Made by a program: the position numbers and the translations under genes. From NCBI RefSeq assembly GCF_003131205.1, contig NZ_QFFY01000003.1, positions 1-64,000 of the forward strand: a stretch of DNA of 64,000 nucleotides, written 5' to 3'. This DNA comes from Occallatibacter savannae. GTDB lineage: Bacteria; Acidobacteriota; Terriglobia; Terriglobales; Acidobacteriaceae. Below the pieces are notes generated by a model, which did not search any database, had not been told where the DNA came from, and saw only the letters and a program-made list of their open reading frames with translations. Below, in pieces: positions 23,458-31,732 of this stretch (positions within the stretch are counted from its first letter, which is position 1; every line of letters starts with the position of its first letter).

Positions 23458-23679
23458 ATGCGCCGTACACACACTCCCGGCTTGATTGAAGTCCTGCGTT
23501 CGACCCTGGAAGATGTCGAACAGAAATCGGGGCTTAGCGCCGACGACGAATCCCTCCAGGAGCTCAAGCTCATCTTCGACCGCCGCGTCGCCGACCTCCA
23601 GCGCGCGATGGCCTCCGAATTCTCCGCCGCCGCATCGGCATCGGACAGCGAAGACTCTGATTGGGAGATGGCATCCTGA
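23458..23679 (+). CDS. Small helical protein, third of three tandem paralogs
   Basis: A 73-residue acidic protein: GLIEVLRSTLEDVEQKSGL forms the first helix, LQELKLIFDRRVADLQRAM the second, and the tail SDSEDSDWEMAS is acidic, like that of the second copy. The ATG at 23458 is preferred over the in-frame TTG and GTG just upstream. It is 161 bases after the second paralog and 48 bases before the UbiA-like gene. A TATACC element about 25 bases upstream could be a -10 box. Confidence 0.6.
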   Translation: MRRTHTPGLIEVLRSTLEDVEQKSGLSADDESLQELKLIFDRRVADLQRAMASEFSAAASASDSEDSDWEMAS

Positions 23680-23727
23680 GCGCGCCTCCGGGTTACCAAA
23701 ACTCTGAGGGGCACTAAAATCGAGAGT

Positions 23728-24630
23728 GTGGCATCTTCCCTTCTCAGCTCACCCCTGATCTGCCAATCTGACCATGTCCCGGGCGCTACCCTGCGCTCCT
23801 ATCCCGCCAGACTCCTCGCCATCTGGCATCTGACCAGTCTCGATGCTCCCTCCGTTGCTGTTGTCTGGGCATACGCGATCGCCCACACTGCCAACATCCG
23901 CCTCGAGCCATGGATTGCGCTTCTCCTCGCCACGGGCACCTGGACCGTCTACGTCGTCGACAGAATTCTCGATGCACGCCGCGCCATCAGCTCCAACACT
24001 CCTGCAATCCTTCGCGAGCGGCATCACTTCCACTGGCGGCATCGGCGGCTCCTCACCACCCTCGCCTCTTGCACCGGCCTGACCGCCGCGGCCATCATCG
24101 TCAGGCTCATGCCCGTTCGAGCCCGCGAGCACGACTCCATCATCGCTGCCGCTGCGCTCGCCTACTTCTCAGGCGTCCACTCATCCGCTCGATTTCCAGC
24201 CTGGCTTCGTCGTCTCTGCTCCAAAGAAATGCTCGTCGGTATTCTCTTCGCCGCCGGATGTGCCGCTCCCACGCTCACTCGGATTCACTCCGCATCTCCG
24301 TGGCCCGCTATCCTCAGCCTCTCCTTCCTCGCTGGCCTGGCATGGCTCAACTGCGCCGCCATCGCGCGCTGGGAATCCCACATCTCTTCAACCCGCATCT
24401 CCGTTCTCGCCCTCACCATCGCGCTCTCCGGATTCGCCATCGCTGCCGCTCTTCCCCCAGGCCTTGCGCGCACATCCGCGCTTTTCTTCTGCGCCTCAGC
24501 GAGCGCCCTCATGATCGCCGCTCTCGACTGCTTCCGCCACCGCATCGATGCCGTCACTCTGCGTGCCCTCGCCGATCTCGTCCTCCTGGCGCCTGCATTT
24601 CTGCTCTTCGCGCGAGCCCTGCCGGCATGA
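23728..24630 (+). CDS. UbiA-like multi-pass membrane protein
   Basis: A 300-residue membrane protein with about seven or eight helices from a GTG start at 23728. The second helix ends in GTWTVYVVDRILDARRA; the DRILDA element recalls the first Asp-rich motif of UbiA prenyltransferases (DxxxD), but the second Asp-rich motif is not clear. RERHHFHWRHRR after it is very basic. It is best called UbiA-like; activity is uncertain. Its stop overlaps the start of a methyltransferase gene (ATGA), so both are translated as a unit, which fits a quinone-like or lipid modification route. Confidence 0.6.
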   Translation: MASSLLSSPLICQSDHVPGATLRSYPARLLAIWHLTSLDAPSVAVVWAYAIAHTANIRLEPWIALLLATGTWTVYVVDRILDARRAISSNTPAILRERHHFHWRHRRLLTTLASCTGLTAAAIIVRLMPVRAREHDSIIAAAALAYFSGVHSSARFPAWLRRLCSKEMLVGILFAAGCAAPTLTRIHSASPWPAILSLSFLAGLAWLNCAAIARWESHISSTRISVLALTIALSGFAIAAALPPGLARTSALFFCASASALMIAALDCFRHRIDAVTLRALADLVLLAPAFLLFARALPA

Positions 24631-25334
24631 CGATCCCCGTCGAACTCGCCGTTGCCCAGGGCCCGCCAGCCACCGCAACGCCCGACTTCAACCGCCTCGC
24701 CCGCGTCTATCGCTGGATGGAGTGGCTCACCTTCGGCCCCTTCCTCGAGCGCTGCCGCTCTGCCTACATCCCGACCCTCACTCGCTGCCGGCGCGCCCTC
24801 ATCCTCGGGGACGGTGACGGCCGCTTCACAGCACGCCTGCTCCGCTCCAATCCCGCCATCGAAATCGACGCCGTCGACGCCAGCCCCGCCATGCTCCGCC
24901 AGCTCGCCGGCCGCTCTCCCTCGCATCGCATTCGCACCTGCGTAGCCGATGCTCGCGCCTTCACGCCCTCGCGTCACGACTACGACCTCATCGCCACGCA
25001 CTTCTTCCTCGACTGCCTCACGCAGAACGAAGTCAGCGACCTCGCCTCCCGCCTTCGCCGTCATGCCGCCCCGGGCGCCACGTGGCTCATCTCCGAATTC
25101 GCCATCCCATCCAGCTTCTTCGGCCGCGTCTTCGCAGCACCACTCGTCCGCCTCCTTTACCTCGCCTTCCGGCTTCTCACAAATCTCCAGATCCGCAGCC
25201 TGCCCGACCACCACTCTGCCCTCTCCCAATCCGGCTGGACTCTTCGATCTCAACGAAAATTCCTCGGAGGTCTGCTCGTCAGCGAGGCCTGGGCGCCCAA
25301 TCGAAAACTCACCCACTCCAGCCCTCCGGCCTGA
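24627..25334 (+). CDS. Class I SAM-dependent methyltransferase
   Basis: A 235-residue methyltransferase. Motif I is ALILGDGDGRFTARLL (about 57-72) with an acidic motif II (IDAVDASPAML), motif III near CVADARAF, and LIATHFFLDCLT as the UbiE-like motif IV/post-III segment. A hydrophobic stretch near the C-terminus (FAAPLVRLLYLAFRLL) may dip into the membrane. The ATG overlaps the UbiA-like stop by four bases. The pairing suggests the substrate is a membrane lipid or prenylated ring made by the neighbour; the exact product is unknown. Confidence 0.82.
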   Translation: MTIPVELAVAQGPPATATPDFNRLARVYRWMEWLTFGPFLERCRSAYIPTLTRCRRALILGDGDGRFTARLLRSNPAIEIDAVDASPAMLRQLAGRSPSHRIRTCVADARAFTPSRHDYDLIATHFFLDCLTQNEVSDLASRLRRHAAPGATWLISEFAIPSSFFGRVFAAPLVRLLYLAFRLLTNLQIRSLPDHHSALSQSGWTLRSQRKFLGGLLVSEAWAPNRKLTHSSPPA

Positions 25335-25349
25335 ACCCGCCCGCACCCA

Positions 25350-25748
25350 TCAAGACCCGCTCACCTGCTTCTTCAGCCGCGCATATTGCTCGTCCGTCAA
25401 CTGCAGCCACACTCCGCCGCGCCCGATCTCCAGCCCGTAATCCAGCGCCTGCCGATCCTGCAGATTCGCGAAGTTCCCCACCTTATCGACAATCGTCCTG
25501 ATCTTCTCCGCATTTTTGAAATGCAGCCTCCCCGGCAACGAAGTCTTTAGATCCTCCTCCAGAAACTGGCACATCCAGCAGTCGCGAAGGATGTAGTACA
25601 TGTACACCCGATGCACGCCCGGCGACTTGCACTTCGAGCACACCCGCTCGCCCGGTGTCGGCGGCGGATCCTGCAACCTGTTCCCGCACCGTGCACAAAT
25701 CTTTCCCGCCAGTCGCAACCGCGCCGTCGATGCTCTCTCCCCGCCCAT
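25350..25748 (-). CDS. Zinc-ribbon protein of unknown function
   Basis: A 132-residue cytosolic protein. A two-CxxC zinc ribbon is at about residues 18-41 (CARCGNRL and CSKCKSPG), followed by YYILRDCWMCQFLEEDL and a C-terminal domain ending in LTDEQYARLKKQ. There are two further Cys (CWMC) next to the ribbon. The start chosen is the ATG at 25748, because a TATACT element ends about nine bases before it; that would give a leaderless or nearly leaderless transcript. ATGs at 25799 and 25817 are alternatives. Confidence 0.65.
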   Translation of the reverse strand: MGGERASTARLRLAGKICARCGNRLQDPPPTPGERVCSKCKSPGVHRVYMYYILRDCWMCQFLEEDLKTSLPGRLHFKNAEKIRTIVDKVGNFANLQDRQALDYGLEIGRGGVWLQLTDEQYARLKKQVSGS

Positions 25749-25847
25749 GTGCAGCAGTATAAGGCGAATAAAAGGCGAAAATTGCACAGCGACTTCCATC
25801 GCTCCTCGCCGCAGCATCCACCCTCAACCCCCCAAGAAGAGCCAGCC

Positions 25848-26984
25848 TCAACCTCTGCGAAAACGGCTCAGCCGCGCCACCATCTTCCGCCCGTCCTCAG
25901 AATCCTGCCTCTCCAGCAGTTGAGAGAACGTGAACACGCACATCCCGTCTACTACGCTCTTCTCCAGCTCATCGACGGCCGAACCGAATTCTTTCCCGGA
26001 GATCTCCGTGCTTCGCCCTCGGCCGGCGTGCATGCCCTCCAGGTAAAGCGCTTGCGCCTGCAGCGTGCAGATCACCCGTTTGTCGGTCCGCCTCTTGATG
26101 TCGCTTCCCACTGCAGCCGGCCATATCGCATCCCGTCGCAGAATCTGGTGATACGACATCGCCTCGAATACGTCCACCACCTGCGAGAGCCGCCCAATAT
26201 CCTGCCCAAAGACCTCTTCCACCGCATTGTCGAAGTCAGACTGAAAGAACGGCAGAGTGTTGATCGCGATCGCAGTCCCGGGCCTCTTCGCCTGCACCGT
26301 CGCGCGCATGCGCGCAATCGCCTCCACGGTGATGCCGCACTTCCATTCGCGCCACTCGCTCCGGTGGTTTTCGGCAATCATCCGCGCCGCCTTTGGGGCA
26401 TCGTTCACAGGCAAATCCACCCGGGCGGCCTCACAGAACCGCCGCAGCGTCCTGGGCGAATAGCAATACTCCGGCATTGCCGCTCGCTCCACATCCGGCA
26501 GCCAGATCTCCCAGAATCCCGGCCAGCGCACAAAACCGAGATGGATCCCGTCCGGATCGAGTGCCGGAACTGCGCGCTCCAGAATCGCACTTTTATGCTC
26601 CAGATTCTCTTCGCGATCCGGCGGCAGACCGACATACCAATCCTGCTTCTCTTCCGTCCGTCCAAACTGATCAACCGGCAGCAGTTCAGGATGAGCAGCC
26701 GTAAACGCCGGATCAAAACAGATGTTCAGGCACCCGAAATACGCGATCCCCCGTTCGCGCAGCGCATTGCGAAACGCAACATCATCCCTCGCCTGATTGC
26801 CCGCGTCACCCTCGCGCAGTTCGCTCTCTACAGCCGAGTCCTGCATCGGCAGAAACCTGCTTTGCGCGATCGCAAACGTGGCGCCCATCGTCGCGAGCAC
26901 ATCCGCTGCCTGCTCCGGCCTCATTCCGTATTTCCGCGACCAGTCGTTGTCGTAGATCTTGAACCCCAGCCGTAAATCGATCAT
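25848..26984 (-). CDS. Putative TIM-barrel glycoside-hydrolase-like protein
   Basis: A 378-residue protein with no signal peptide. Alternating strand-helix segments (LRLGFKIYDNDW, AYFGCLNICFDPAF, DGIHLGFVRWPGFWEIW, GTAIAINTLPFF, VVDVFEAMSYHQIL) suggest a beta/alpha barrel. The carboxylates in FDP and VFEAMSYH are candidates for catalysis, as in several glycosidase families, but no family signature is certain. It stands alone on the minus strand between the zinc-ribbon gene and sixA. The 217 bases upstream (26985-27201) hold no gene. Confidence 0.45.
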   Translation of the reverse strand: MIDLRLGFKIYDNDWSRKYGMRPEQAADVLATMGATFAIAQSRFLPMQDSAVESELREGDAGNQARDDVAFRNALRERGIAYFGCLNICFDPAFTAAHPELLPVDQFGRTEEKQDWYVGLPPDREENLEHKSAILERAVPALDPDGIHLGFVRWPGFWEIWLPDVERAAMPEYCYSPRTLRRFCEAARVDLPVNDAPKAARMIAENHRSEWREWKCGITVEAIARMRATVQAKRPGTAIAINTLPFFQSDFDNAVEEVFGQDIGRLSQVVDVFEAMSYHQILRRDAIWPAAVGSDIKRRTDKRVICTLQAQALYLEGMHAGRGRSTEISGKEFGSAVDELEKSVVDGMCVFTFSQLLERQDSEDGRKMVARLSRFRRG

Positions 26985-27201
26985 CTTTGCCCACCAGAAA
27001 ACCGCGATTGACTGAATCCCATGATGCTAACCCGAATCCTTCCCGCGCCTGCTAAAGCCCAACAAACCACAGCACTTCCGCCCTCACTCCTCCGTCTTAA
27101 ACGATGAACTTCGTGTTAAAATCCTCCAAAGGAAAAGCGGCAACAGGCTGGAACTCGCTCGCCCTTCGCGGCACTCTTCCGCCTTGCGCGTCCGTCCCCC
27201 T

Positions 27202-27729
27202 ATGAACCTTTACCTGATGCGCCACGCCAACGCCGGCGTCCCCCGTGAAAGCGCAAAGCTCGACGCCAAGCGCGGCCTCATCGCCGAAGGCAAAGAGCAG
27301 TGCATGCTCATGGGCCGGCTCCTCGGCGCACTCCGGGTCCAGCCCGACATCATCGTCTCCAGCCCGCTCAAGCGCGCGCTCCAGACCGCCCAGTTTGTCG
27401 GCAACGAGCTCGGCTACGAAGGCAAAGTCGAAATCAACCCCGCCCTCGACCTCACCGCCACCTACGCCGACTTCCAGAAACTCATCAACAAATACGCCGA
27501 CCGCGCCGACGTCATGTTCGTCGGCCACAATCCCAATCTCTTCCAGTTTCTCGGCCGCCTCATCACCGGCAACGGCGGTGCCGGCGTCCGCATGCGCAAA
27601 GGCTCGGTCGTCCGCATCGACATGGACAAGCACCCGCCGCTTCTTCAATGGCTCATTGATCCGCGCATGGCCCGGTGGATCTACGCCAGCGTCGCGAAAA
27701 GTTCGCGGTCGAAGACCTCTCGAAAATAG
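27202..27729 (+). CDS. sixA: SixA-type phosphohistidine phosphatase
   Basis: A 175-residue histidine phosphatase (RHG family). Catalytic Arg7 and His8 are in YLMRHANAG; the second His is in VGHNPNLFQFL; SSPLKRALQTAQFV is the typical phosphate-pocket segment. It probably removes phosphate from phosphohistidine or a small phosphoester. The start at 27202 was preferred to a GTG at 27184. Its last 49 bases overlap the end of ppx on the other strand. SixA-like enzymes are often found near Ppx and CHAD genes, as here. Confidence 0.85.
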   Translation: MNLYLMRHANAGVPRESAKLDAKRGLIAEGKEQCMLMGRLLGALRVQPDIIVSSPLKRALQTAQFVGNELGYEGKVEINPALDLTATYADFQKLINKYADRADVMFVGHNPNLFQFLGRLITGNGGAGVRMRKGSVVRIDMDKHPPLLQWLIDPRMARWIYASVAKSSRSKTSRK

Positions 27730-29237
27730 TCCGCCTCTTTTCGCAGCGACCACAACTCAAGTTCCGCGCCCGTCCTCCCCGGCTCAACTTCCAGATACAC
27801 GCGCTTCGGATACACTTTCGCCGCCACCTTCAGCACATCGCTCGCCCTGTCCTGATTCAGTGCCACCGCCAGTCGCAGCAGCACTACTGCCCTCTCCACA
27901 TTCCTGTGCTCTTCCAGCGGAATGTTCCTGAGCGCGCGATCGTTCGGCTGCGGACGGCTCTTCCCGAGATACCGCGCGATCGCCGACACAATCGTCCGCT
28001 GCACCTGCGTATACCCGTACATCTCCGAACTCGAAATGATGTACTGCGTATGCCGGTGGTGTCCCTGGTGGTTGACGAACTTCCCCGTATCCCGCAACAC
28101 CGCAGCCGCTGCCAGATGTGTCTCGTACTCCTCGGGCAGCCGATGCAGCGAGCCCAAATCCTTGAACAGCTGCACCACGTGCCCCCGCACCGGCTCTGCC
28201 TGCCGCATGTCCACACCGTAGCGCTTCGCCGTCGCCACCACTGACTCCCACCGCTCCAGTTCAAACTGCCGATGCACCGCCGCCCGCTGGTCCTGCGCCG
28301 CCAGCATCTGCGCAAGCATTCCATCGCGCAACCCCAGCGGCGAATACCGGAAGCCCGCCAGGTTATAGCTCTCCAGCAACTCCGCGAACACCTGCGCGCC
28401 CGCGGTAATGATCTCCGCACGTCGCGGCCCGATCCCCGCCACCGCCTCGCGTTCCGGCAGACTCATCCGCGACAGCTTCGCGGCCACCTTTCTCACCAGC
28501 GGCGTCGGCGCAAACCCCGCGCCTCCATCCCGCGCCGACTTCCGCACGGACTTCGTCTTCCCCGACTTCGCCAGCATCGCCGCGCAAGCCTCTGCCAGCG
28601 CCGCCGCCGTCCCTGAAGTCGCAATCACCATCGGCACGCGCCCCGGCTGGATCTTCCGGTGCGCTCTGCGCAGCTCCCGCGCGATCAAGCGCCTCATCCG
28701 CGCCAGGTCCTCCGGCGACGCCGGATCAACCTGCAGAAACTCCTCCGTCAACCGCACCGCTCCCAGCGGCAGACTGATCGTGTCTTTGATCCTCTTGTGC
28801 TCTGACAGCGTGATCTCGCAGCTTCCCCCGCCCAGATCAATCAGCAGCAGCTTCCCGCCCGTGCCGGCCTCGCTCATCAGTCCGTGATGGATGAGCCGAC
28901 CCTCCTCCAAACCCGAGATCGTCTCCATGTTCCAGCCGGTCTCTGCCTTCACCCACGCCTGAAACGCCGCACCGTTGCGCGCGTCCCGCATCGCCGACGT
29001 CGCAACCACGCGAATCTGGTCCACCCCATGCTGCTGCACCGCACGCTGAAAACGCTTCAGCGCTCGCAGCGTCGCCGCCATCGCCTCTGGAGACACCAGT
29101 CCCGACGCAAACACACTCGCGCCCAGCCGCGTCACCTCGCGGTCTTCATGCAGCGTCCGCAGTTGGTGCGACACGACCTTCGCAATTTTCAAACGGCAGG
29201 AATTGGAACCGATATCGATAGCGGCAAACGTAGGCAT
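27681..29237 (-). CDS. ppx: Ppx/GppA exopolyphosphatase
   Basis: A 518-residue phosphatase releasing phosphate from polyphosphate ends or from pppGpp. The N-terminal ASKHA domain has AAIDIGSNSCRLKIA (residues 5-19), the catalytic Glu region in SGLEEGRLIHHGL, and DLGGGSCE as the phosphate-binding loop. A C-terminal HD-like domain (about 320-518) contains HLAAAAVLRDTGKFVNHQGHHRHTQYII. An insertion at about 220-245 (KSGKTKSVRKSARDGG) is Lys/Ser-rich and unusual. It is convergent and overlapping with sixA. Confidence 0.93.
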   Translation of the reverse strand: MPTFAAIDIGSNSCRLKIAKVVSHQLRTLHEDREVTRLGASVFASGLVSPEAMAATLRALKRFQRAVQQHGVDQIRVVATSAMRDARNGAAFQAWVKAETGWNMETISGLEEGRLIHHGLMSEAGTGGKLLLIDLGGGSCEITLSEHKRIKDTISLPLGAVRLTEEFLQVDPASPEDLARMRRLIARELRRAHRKIQPGRVPMVIATSGTAAALAEACAAMLAKSGKTKSVRKSARDGGAGFAPTPLVRKVAAKLSRMSLPEREAVAGIGPRRAEIITAGAQVFAELLESYNLAGFRYSPLGLRDGMLAQMLAAQDQRAAVHRQFELERWESVVATAKRYGVDMRQAEPVRGHVVQLFKDLGSLHRLPEEYETHLAAAAVLRDTGKFVNHQGHHRHTQYIISSSEMYGYTQVQRTIVSAIARYLGKSRPQPNDRALRNIPLEEHRNVERAVVLLRLAVALNQDRASDVLKVAAKVYPKRVYLEVEPGRTGAELELWSLRKEADYFREVFDRELFATLA

Positions 29238-29331
29238 TCTCGACGAAGCTCACCCCGAAATTCGAATTCAGTTTCTGCCGTCAAGATACACGACCCCACG
29301 CACGATCGCGTGATGACCTCAAGCTAAAACT

Positions 29332-29366
29332 GGGTGCCCCCGGTCCCTCGCACTTGGGGACCGGGG
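29332..29366 (+). repeat. GTGCCCC hairpin repeat, uninterrupted copy
   Basis: CCCCGGTCCC (29338-29347) and GGGACCGGGG (29357-29366) form a perfect 10-bp stem. It has the same stem sequence as the copy at 7271-7299, with a different loop. The 250 bases between ppx and the hydrolase gene contain this and the next repeat but no gene. Confidence 0.75.
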
Positions 29367-29389
29367 TGATGCTGCCTCCACCTGGATCT

Positions 29390-29424
29390 GGGTGCCCCAT
29401 GTCTCCCGCAGTTGGAGACGTGGG
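29390..29424 (+). repeat. GTGCCCC hairpin repeat, uninterrupted copy
   Basis: CCCATGTCTCC (29396-29406) pairs with GGAGACGTGGG (29414-29424) with one wobble. The loop CGCAGTT equals the loop of the split copy at 30556-30611. Confidence 0.75.
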
Positions 29425-29487
29425 GAGCAACTCGCTCCCACGAACCGGACTCTGCTCGTTCATTCCATGAGAGGTCTCTGGTCACAC

Positions 29488-30420
29488 TCATCGGCCTTCG
29501 TGTTCTTCAAACCACTCGATCACGCGCCTCTCATACTCCACCGGCTCCGCGGCAGATGCCCCGCAATGCTCCGCAGCCTTTGGCTCCCATAAGGCGACTC
29601 TCGGACTCGTCGCCCTGATCATCTCTGAGTGCCTCGCTGGAAGGTTTGTATCCGCAAGACCATGGATCAACATCACGGGTACCGTCGAACGCGCAACCGC
29701 GCGTGCCGGATCAGCTTCAGCCAGATTCACTCCGTAGCGCACCCGAACATAAGCCAAACCAGTATCAAACGCAGGCCAGAGAATGGTCCGGCCCAGCCTC
29801 GGCCCTCTTCCGAACTCCTGCCCCAGCCGGTCGTACGCGGCCTCGCGAAATGTCGCAAATGGACTCTCCGCAACCACTGCGCAGAATCCGCGTTCCGCAT
29901 CGAGCGATCGCAGCAGTTCCGCGGCTCCCATCGACTCACCGAGCCCATCGATGCATCGCGGCGACTCACTCTTTTCGATCCACTCAAACCAGCGCCGCAC
30001 ATCGTCCGCTTCGAGTACCCCGTACGTAGTGATCGCCCCGCCGCTCTCGCCGTGCGCACGCGCATCCGGCATCAACACCGAAAAACCGTGCCGCAACAGC
30101 ATCTCGGCCTGCCCGAGCATATCGGCACGATTGTCTCCCTGTCCGTGAAGCAGGAGCACGACATGTCCATTCCCACCATGCTCTCGGATGCTCCACGCCC
30201 TCAGCACCGCGCCGTCGTTCGCTGTGATCTCCACATCCCTGAGATCTGCGTGGTATTTCTCAGCGACCGCCCCAGCCCGGTCCCGTTCCTCAGCCGTCAA
30301 CCTGAGGTGCGGCAGATGCAAGGCCCCCTCCACAGCGACGACCCCGACGGCCGCGCAGCCCAGAACCCAAACCGCTATCGTTGCGATCACAAAAATAGTC
30401 ACTCGCCGAGCGCCGCTCAT
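29488..30420 (-). CDS. Membrane-anchored alpha/beta hydrolase
   Basis: A 310-residue serine hydrolase. An N-terminal transmembrane or signal segment covers about residues 8-32. The oxyanion loop is LLLHGQGDNRAD, the nucleophile elbow is GESMGA (Ser near 165), the acid is in IHGLADTN and the His is in AAEHCGAS, so the triad is complete. It belongs to the FrsA/YfhR-like group of bacterial hydrolases; the substrate is unknown. The basic N-terminus fits an inside-facing anchor with the catalytic domain outside. Confidence 0.87.
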   Translation of the reverse strand: MSGARRVTIFVIATIAVWVLGCAAVGVVAVEGALHLPHLRLTAEERDRAGAVAEKYHADLRDVEITANDGAVLRAWSIREHGGNGHVVLLLHGQGDNRADMLGQAEMLLRHGFSVLMPDARAHGESGGAITTYGVLEADDVRRWFEWIEKSESPRCIDGLGESMGAAELLRSLDAERGFCAVVAESPFATFREAAYDRLGQEFGRGPRLGRTILWPAFDTGLAYVRVRYGVNLAEADPARAVARSTVPVMLIHGLADTNLPARHSEMIRATSPRVALWEPKAAEHCGASAAEPVEYERRVIEWFEEHEGR

Positions 30421-30489
30421 GCCAGTGTCTACGCCCCCAAAGCTCGCTATGTTCCGCGCACCTCAAAGCTTTCACCAGACACCGAGCTG

Positions 30490-30529
30490 TGCCCCGTTCA
30501 TCGCACAGCTCCATCGTGCGATGAGCGGG
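30490..30529 (+). repeat. GTGCCCCGTTCATCGC-type hairpin repeat
   Basis: CCCGTTCATCGCAC (30493-30506) pairs over 14 bp (one wobble) with GTGCGATGAGCGGG (30516-30529), loop AGCTCCATC. This is the best-preserved of the three copies of this subtype. The stretch 30421-30676 holds only this and the next repeat. Confidence 0.75.
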
Positions 30530-30555
30530 AGTCAGTCGCCCTCATCAAAGCCGGG

Positions 30556-30611
30556 TGCCCCATAGCTTGCCCTGAGCTTGCCGAAGGGTCTCCCGCAGTT
30601 GGAGACGTGGG
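30556..30611 (+). repeat. GTGCCCC hairpin split by a 24-nt insert
   Basis: Left arm CCCAT (30559-30563) plus GTCTCC (30588-30593) pairs with GGAGACGTGGG (30601-30611). The 24-nt insert at 30564-30587 contains CCCTGAGCTTGCCGAAGG, as in the copy at 7327-7385. Confidence 0.75.
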
Positions 30612-30676
30612 AAGCGAGAGATTCGGGTGCGCATTCCAGACGCACTGTTGCGTACCAGGTCGGAAACAGCAAAGCA

Positions 30677-31609
30677 TCAAGCCCGCTTCAGGTCCGCTGC
30701 ATCCCCCGCAACCTCAGCCCTCACTGGTGCTTTGCGAACTCCGCTCGACTCCGGCCCCATCTCCGCCATCCCCCTTACCACGCCATCGCACGTCGCAAGC
30801 GCCTTCTCAAACGCCTCCGCCGTCAAGCCGCTCAGCAACTCCACGGCCTCAGCACCCTTCGCATGCTTGCCGTGTCCCGCCGTGCGCGCCAGCACCTGCC
30901 AGTCGTGCCACTCGCCAATCGAGCCCTGCACCTTCTTCATCTGCGCAGCAATGCGCTCGCATCGCGGATCGGCCTCGTGAACCTCCGCCACGTACCGAAT
31001 CTTCTTGATGCTCTTCCGGAACTCGTGCAGGTTCTCCTCATCAAACGTCGGAAACTCCGCCACGATCACCGCAAACTCTTTCAGAAGCTTTTCCGCGCGA
31101 TCCTCATCAGAGTCGGCGCGACCTCTCGTTGATTTCTCCAGTTCGCGCGCAGCCGACAGCAGATTGTCTTGGCGCTTCCCGATCTGCGCGGCCAATTTCT
31201 CCCCCGCACTCTCCCGCTTCCTCGTCAGCCGACCCTCGAGCCTTTCCAACTGCCGGCTCGTCTCGCGGCTCGAACGCGGCACATACGTCATGCTTCCGCT
31301 CAGCGATTCGCGCAACCCCTGAATCTTCCCAATCCACACATCCAGTTCGCGCACCCCGCCCAGCGCATCGCGCAGCTTCTCCGCAACCTTGCCAAACCGG
31401 ATCATCGCCTGCGCCTCGTGACTCGCCCTCGGCAACTCTTTCAGCTCATCCTCGACCTCAGCCTGGATCCGCAGCGTCGCCACCCGCAGCGCATGAACCC
31501 TCTTCTTCGTCGGCTTCCGCCCGCACCGCTCAAGCAGTTCGCGCCAGCTTTCAATCTTGTCTGACAGCATCTCCGCTTCCTGCTCGTCCGATCGCGACAA
31601 TCGATTCAT
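30677..31609 (-). CDS. CHAD-domain protein (likely polyphosphate-binding)
   Basis: A 310-residue, highly charged all-helical protein. The CHAD pattern of conserved His with basic neighbours is seen in KRVHALRVATLRIQAEVE (about 38-55) and again in LHEFRKSIKKIRYVAEVHE, then GEWHDWQVLA. CHAD domains bind inorganic polyphosphate through these basic His/Arg/Lys faces. The ATG at 31609 is preferred; a GTG sits one codon upstream. The segment GRADSDEDRAEK in the middle is a long acidic linker between the two halves. It lies near ppx and sixA, consistent with polyphosphate binding. Confidence 0.88.
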   Translation of the reverse strand: MNRLSRSDEQEAEMLSDKIESWRELLERCGRKPTKKRVHALRVATLRIQAEVEDELKELPRASHEAQAMIRFGKVAEKLRDALGGVRELDVWIGKIQGLRESLSGSMTYVPRSSRETSRQLERLEGRLTRKRESAGEKLAAQIGKRQDNLLSAARELEKSTRGRADSDEDRAEKLLKEFAVIVAEFPTFDEENLHEFRKSIKKIRYVAEVHEADPRCERIAAQMKKVQGSIGEWHDWQVLARTAGHGKHAKGAEAVELLSGLTAEAFEKALATCDGVVRGMAEMGPESSGVRKAPVRAEVAGDAADLKRA

Positions 31610-31732
31610 CACAAATTAACCTGGGCCTCATTCTAGCCGTCCCGACTCAACACCGCCCTCGGCTCCCCACCGTTTCGTTCCCTGAAATCCGACATCTACT
31701 CCGCTGTTATCCTTGATTATCAGAGGCTTACA

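Noticed and set aside
22177..23679. Remnant prophage (HNH nuclease plus small genes)
   Set aside because: No integrase, terminase, capsid or lysis gene is near, base composition does not shift clearly, and the small genes are paralogs of one another with their own dyads.
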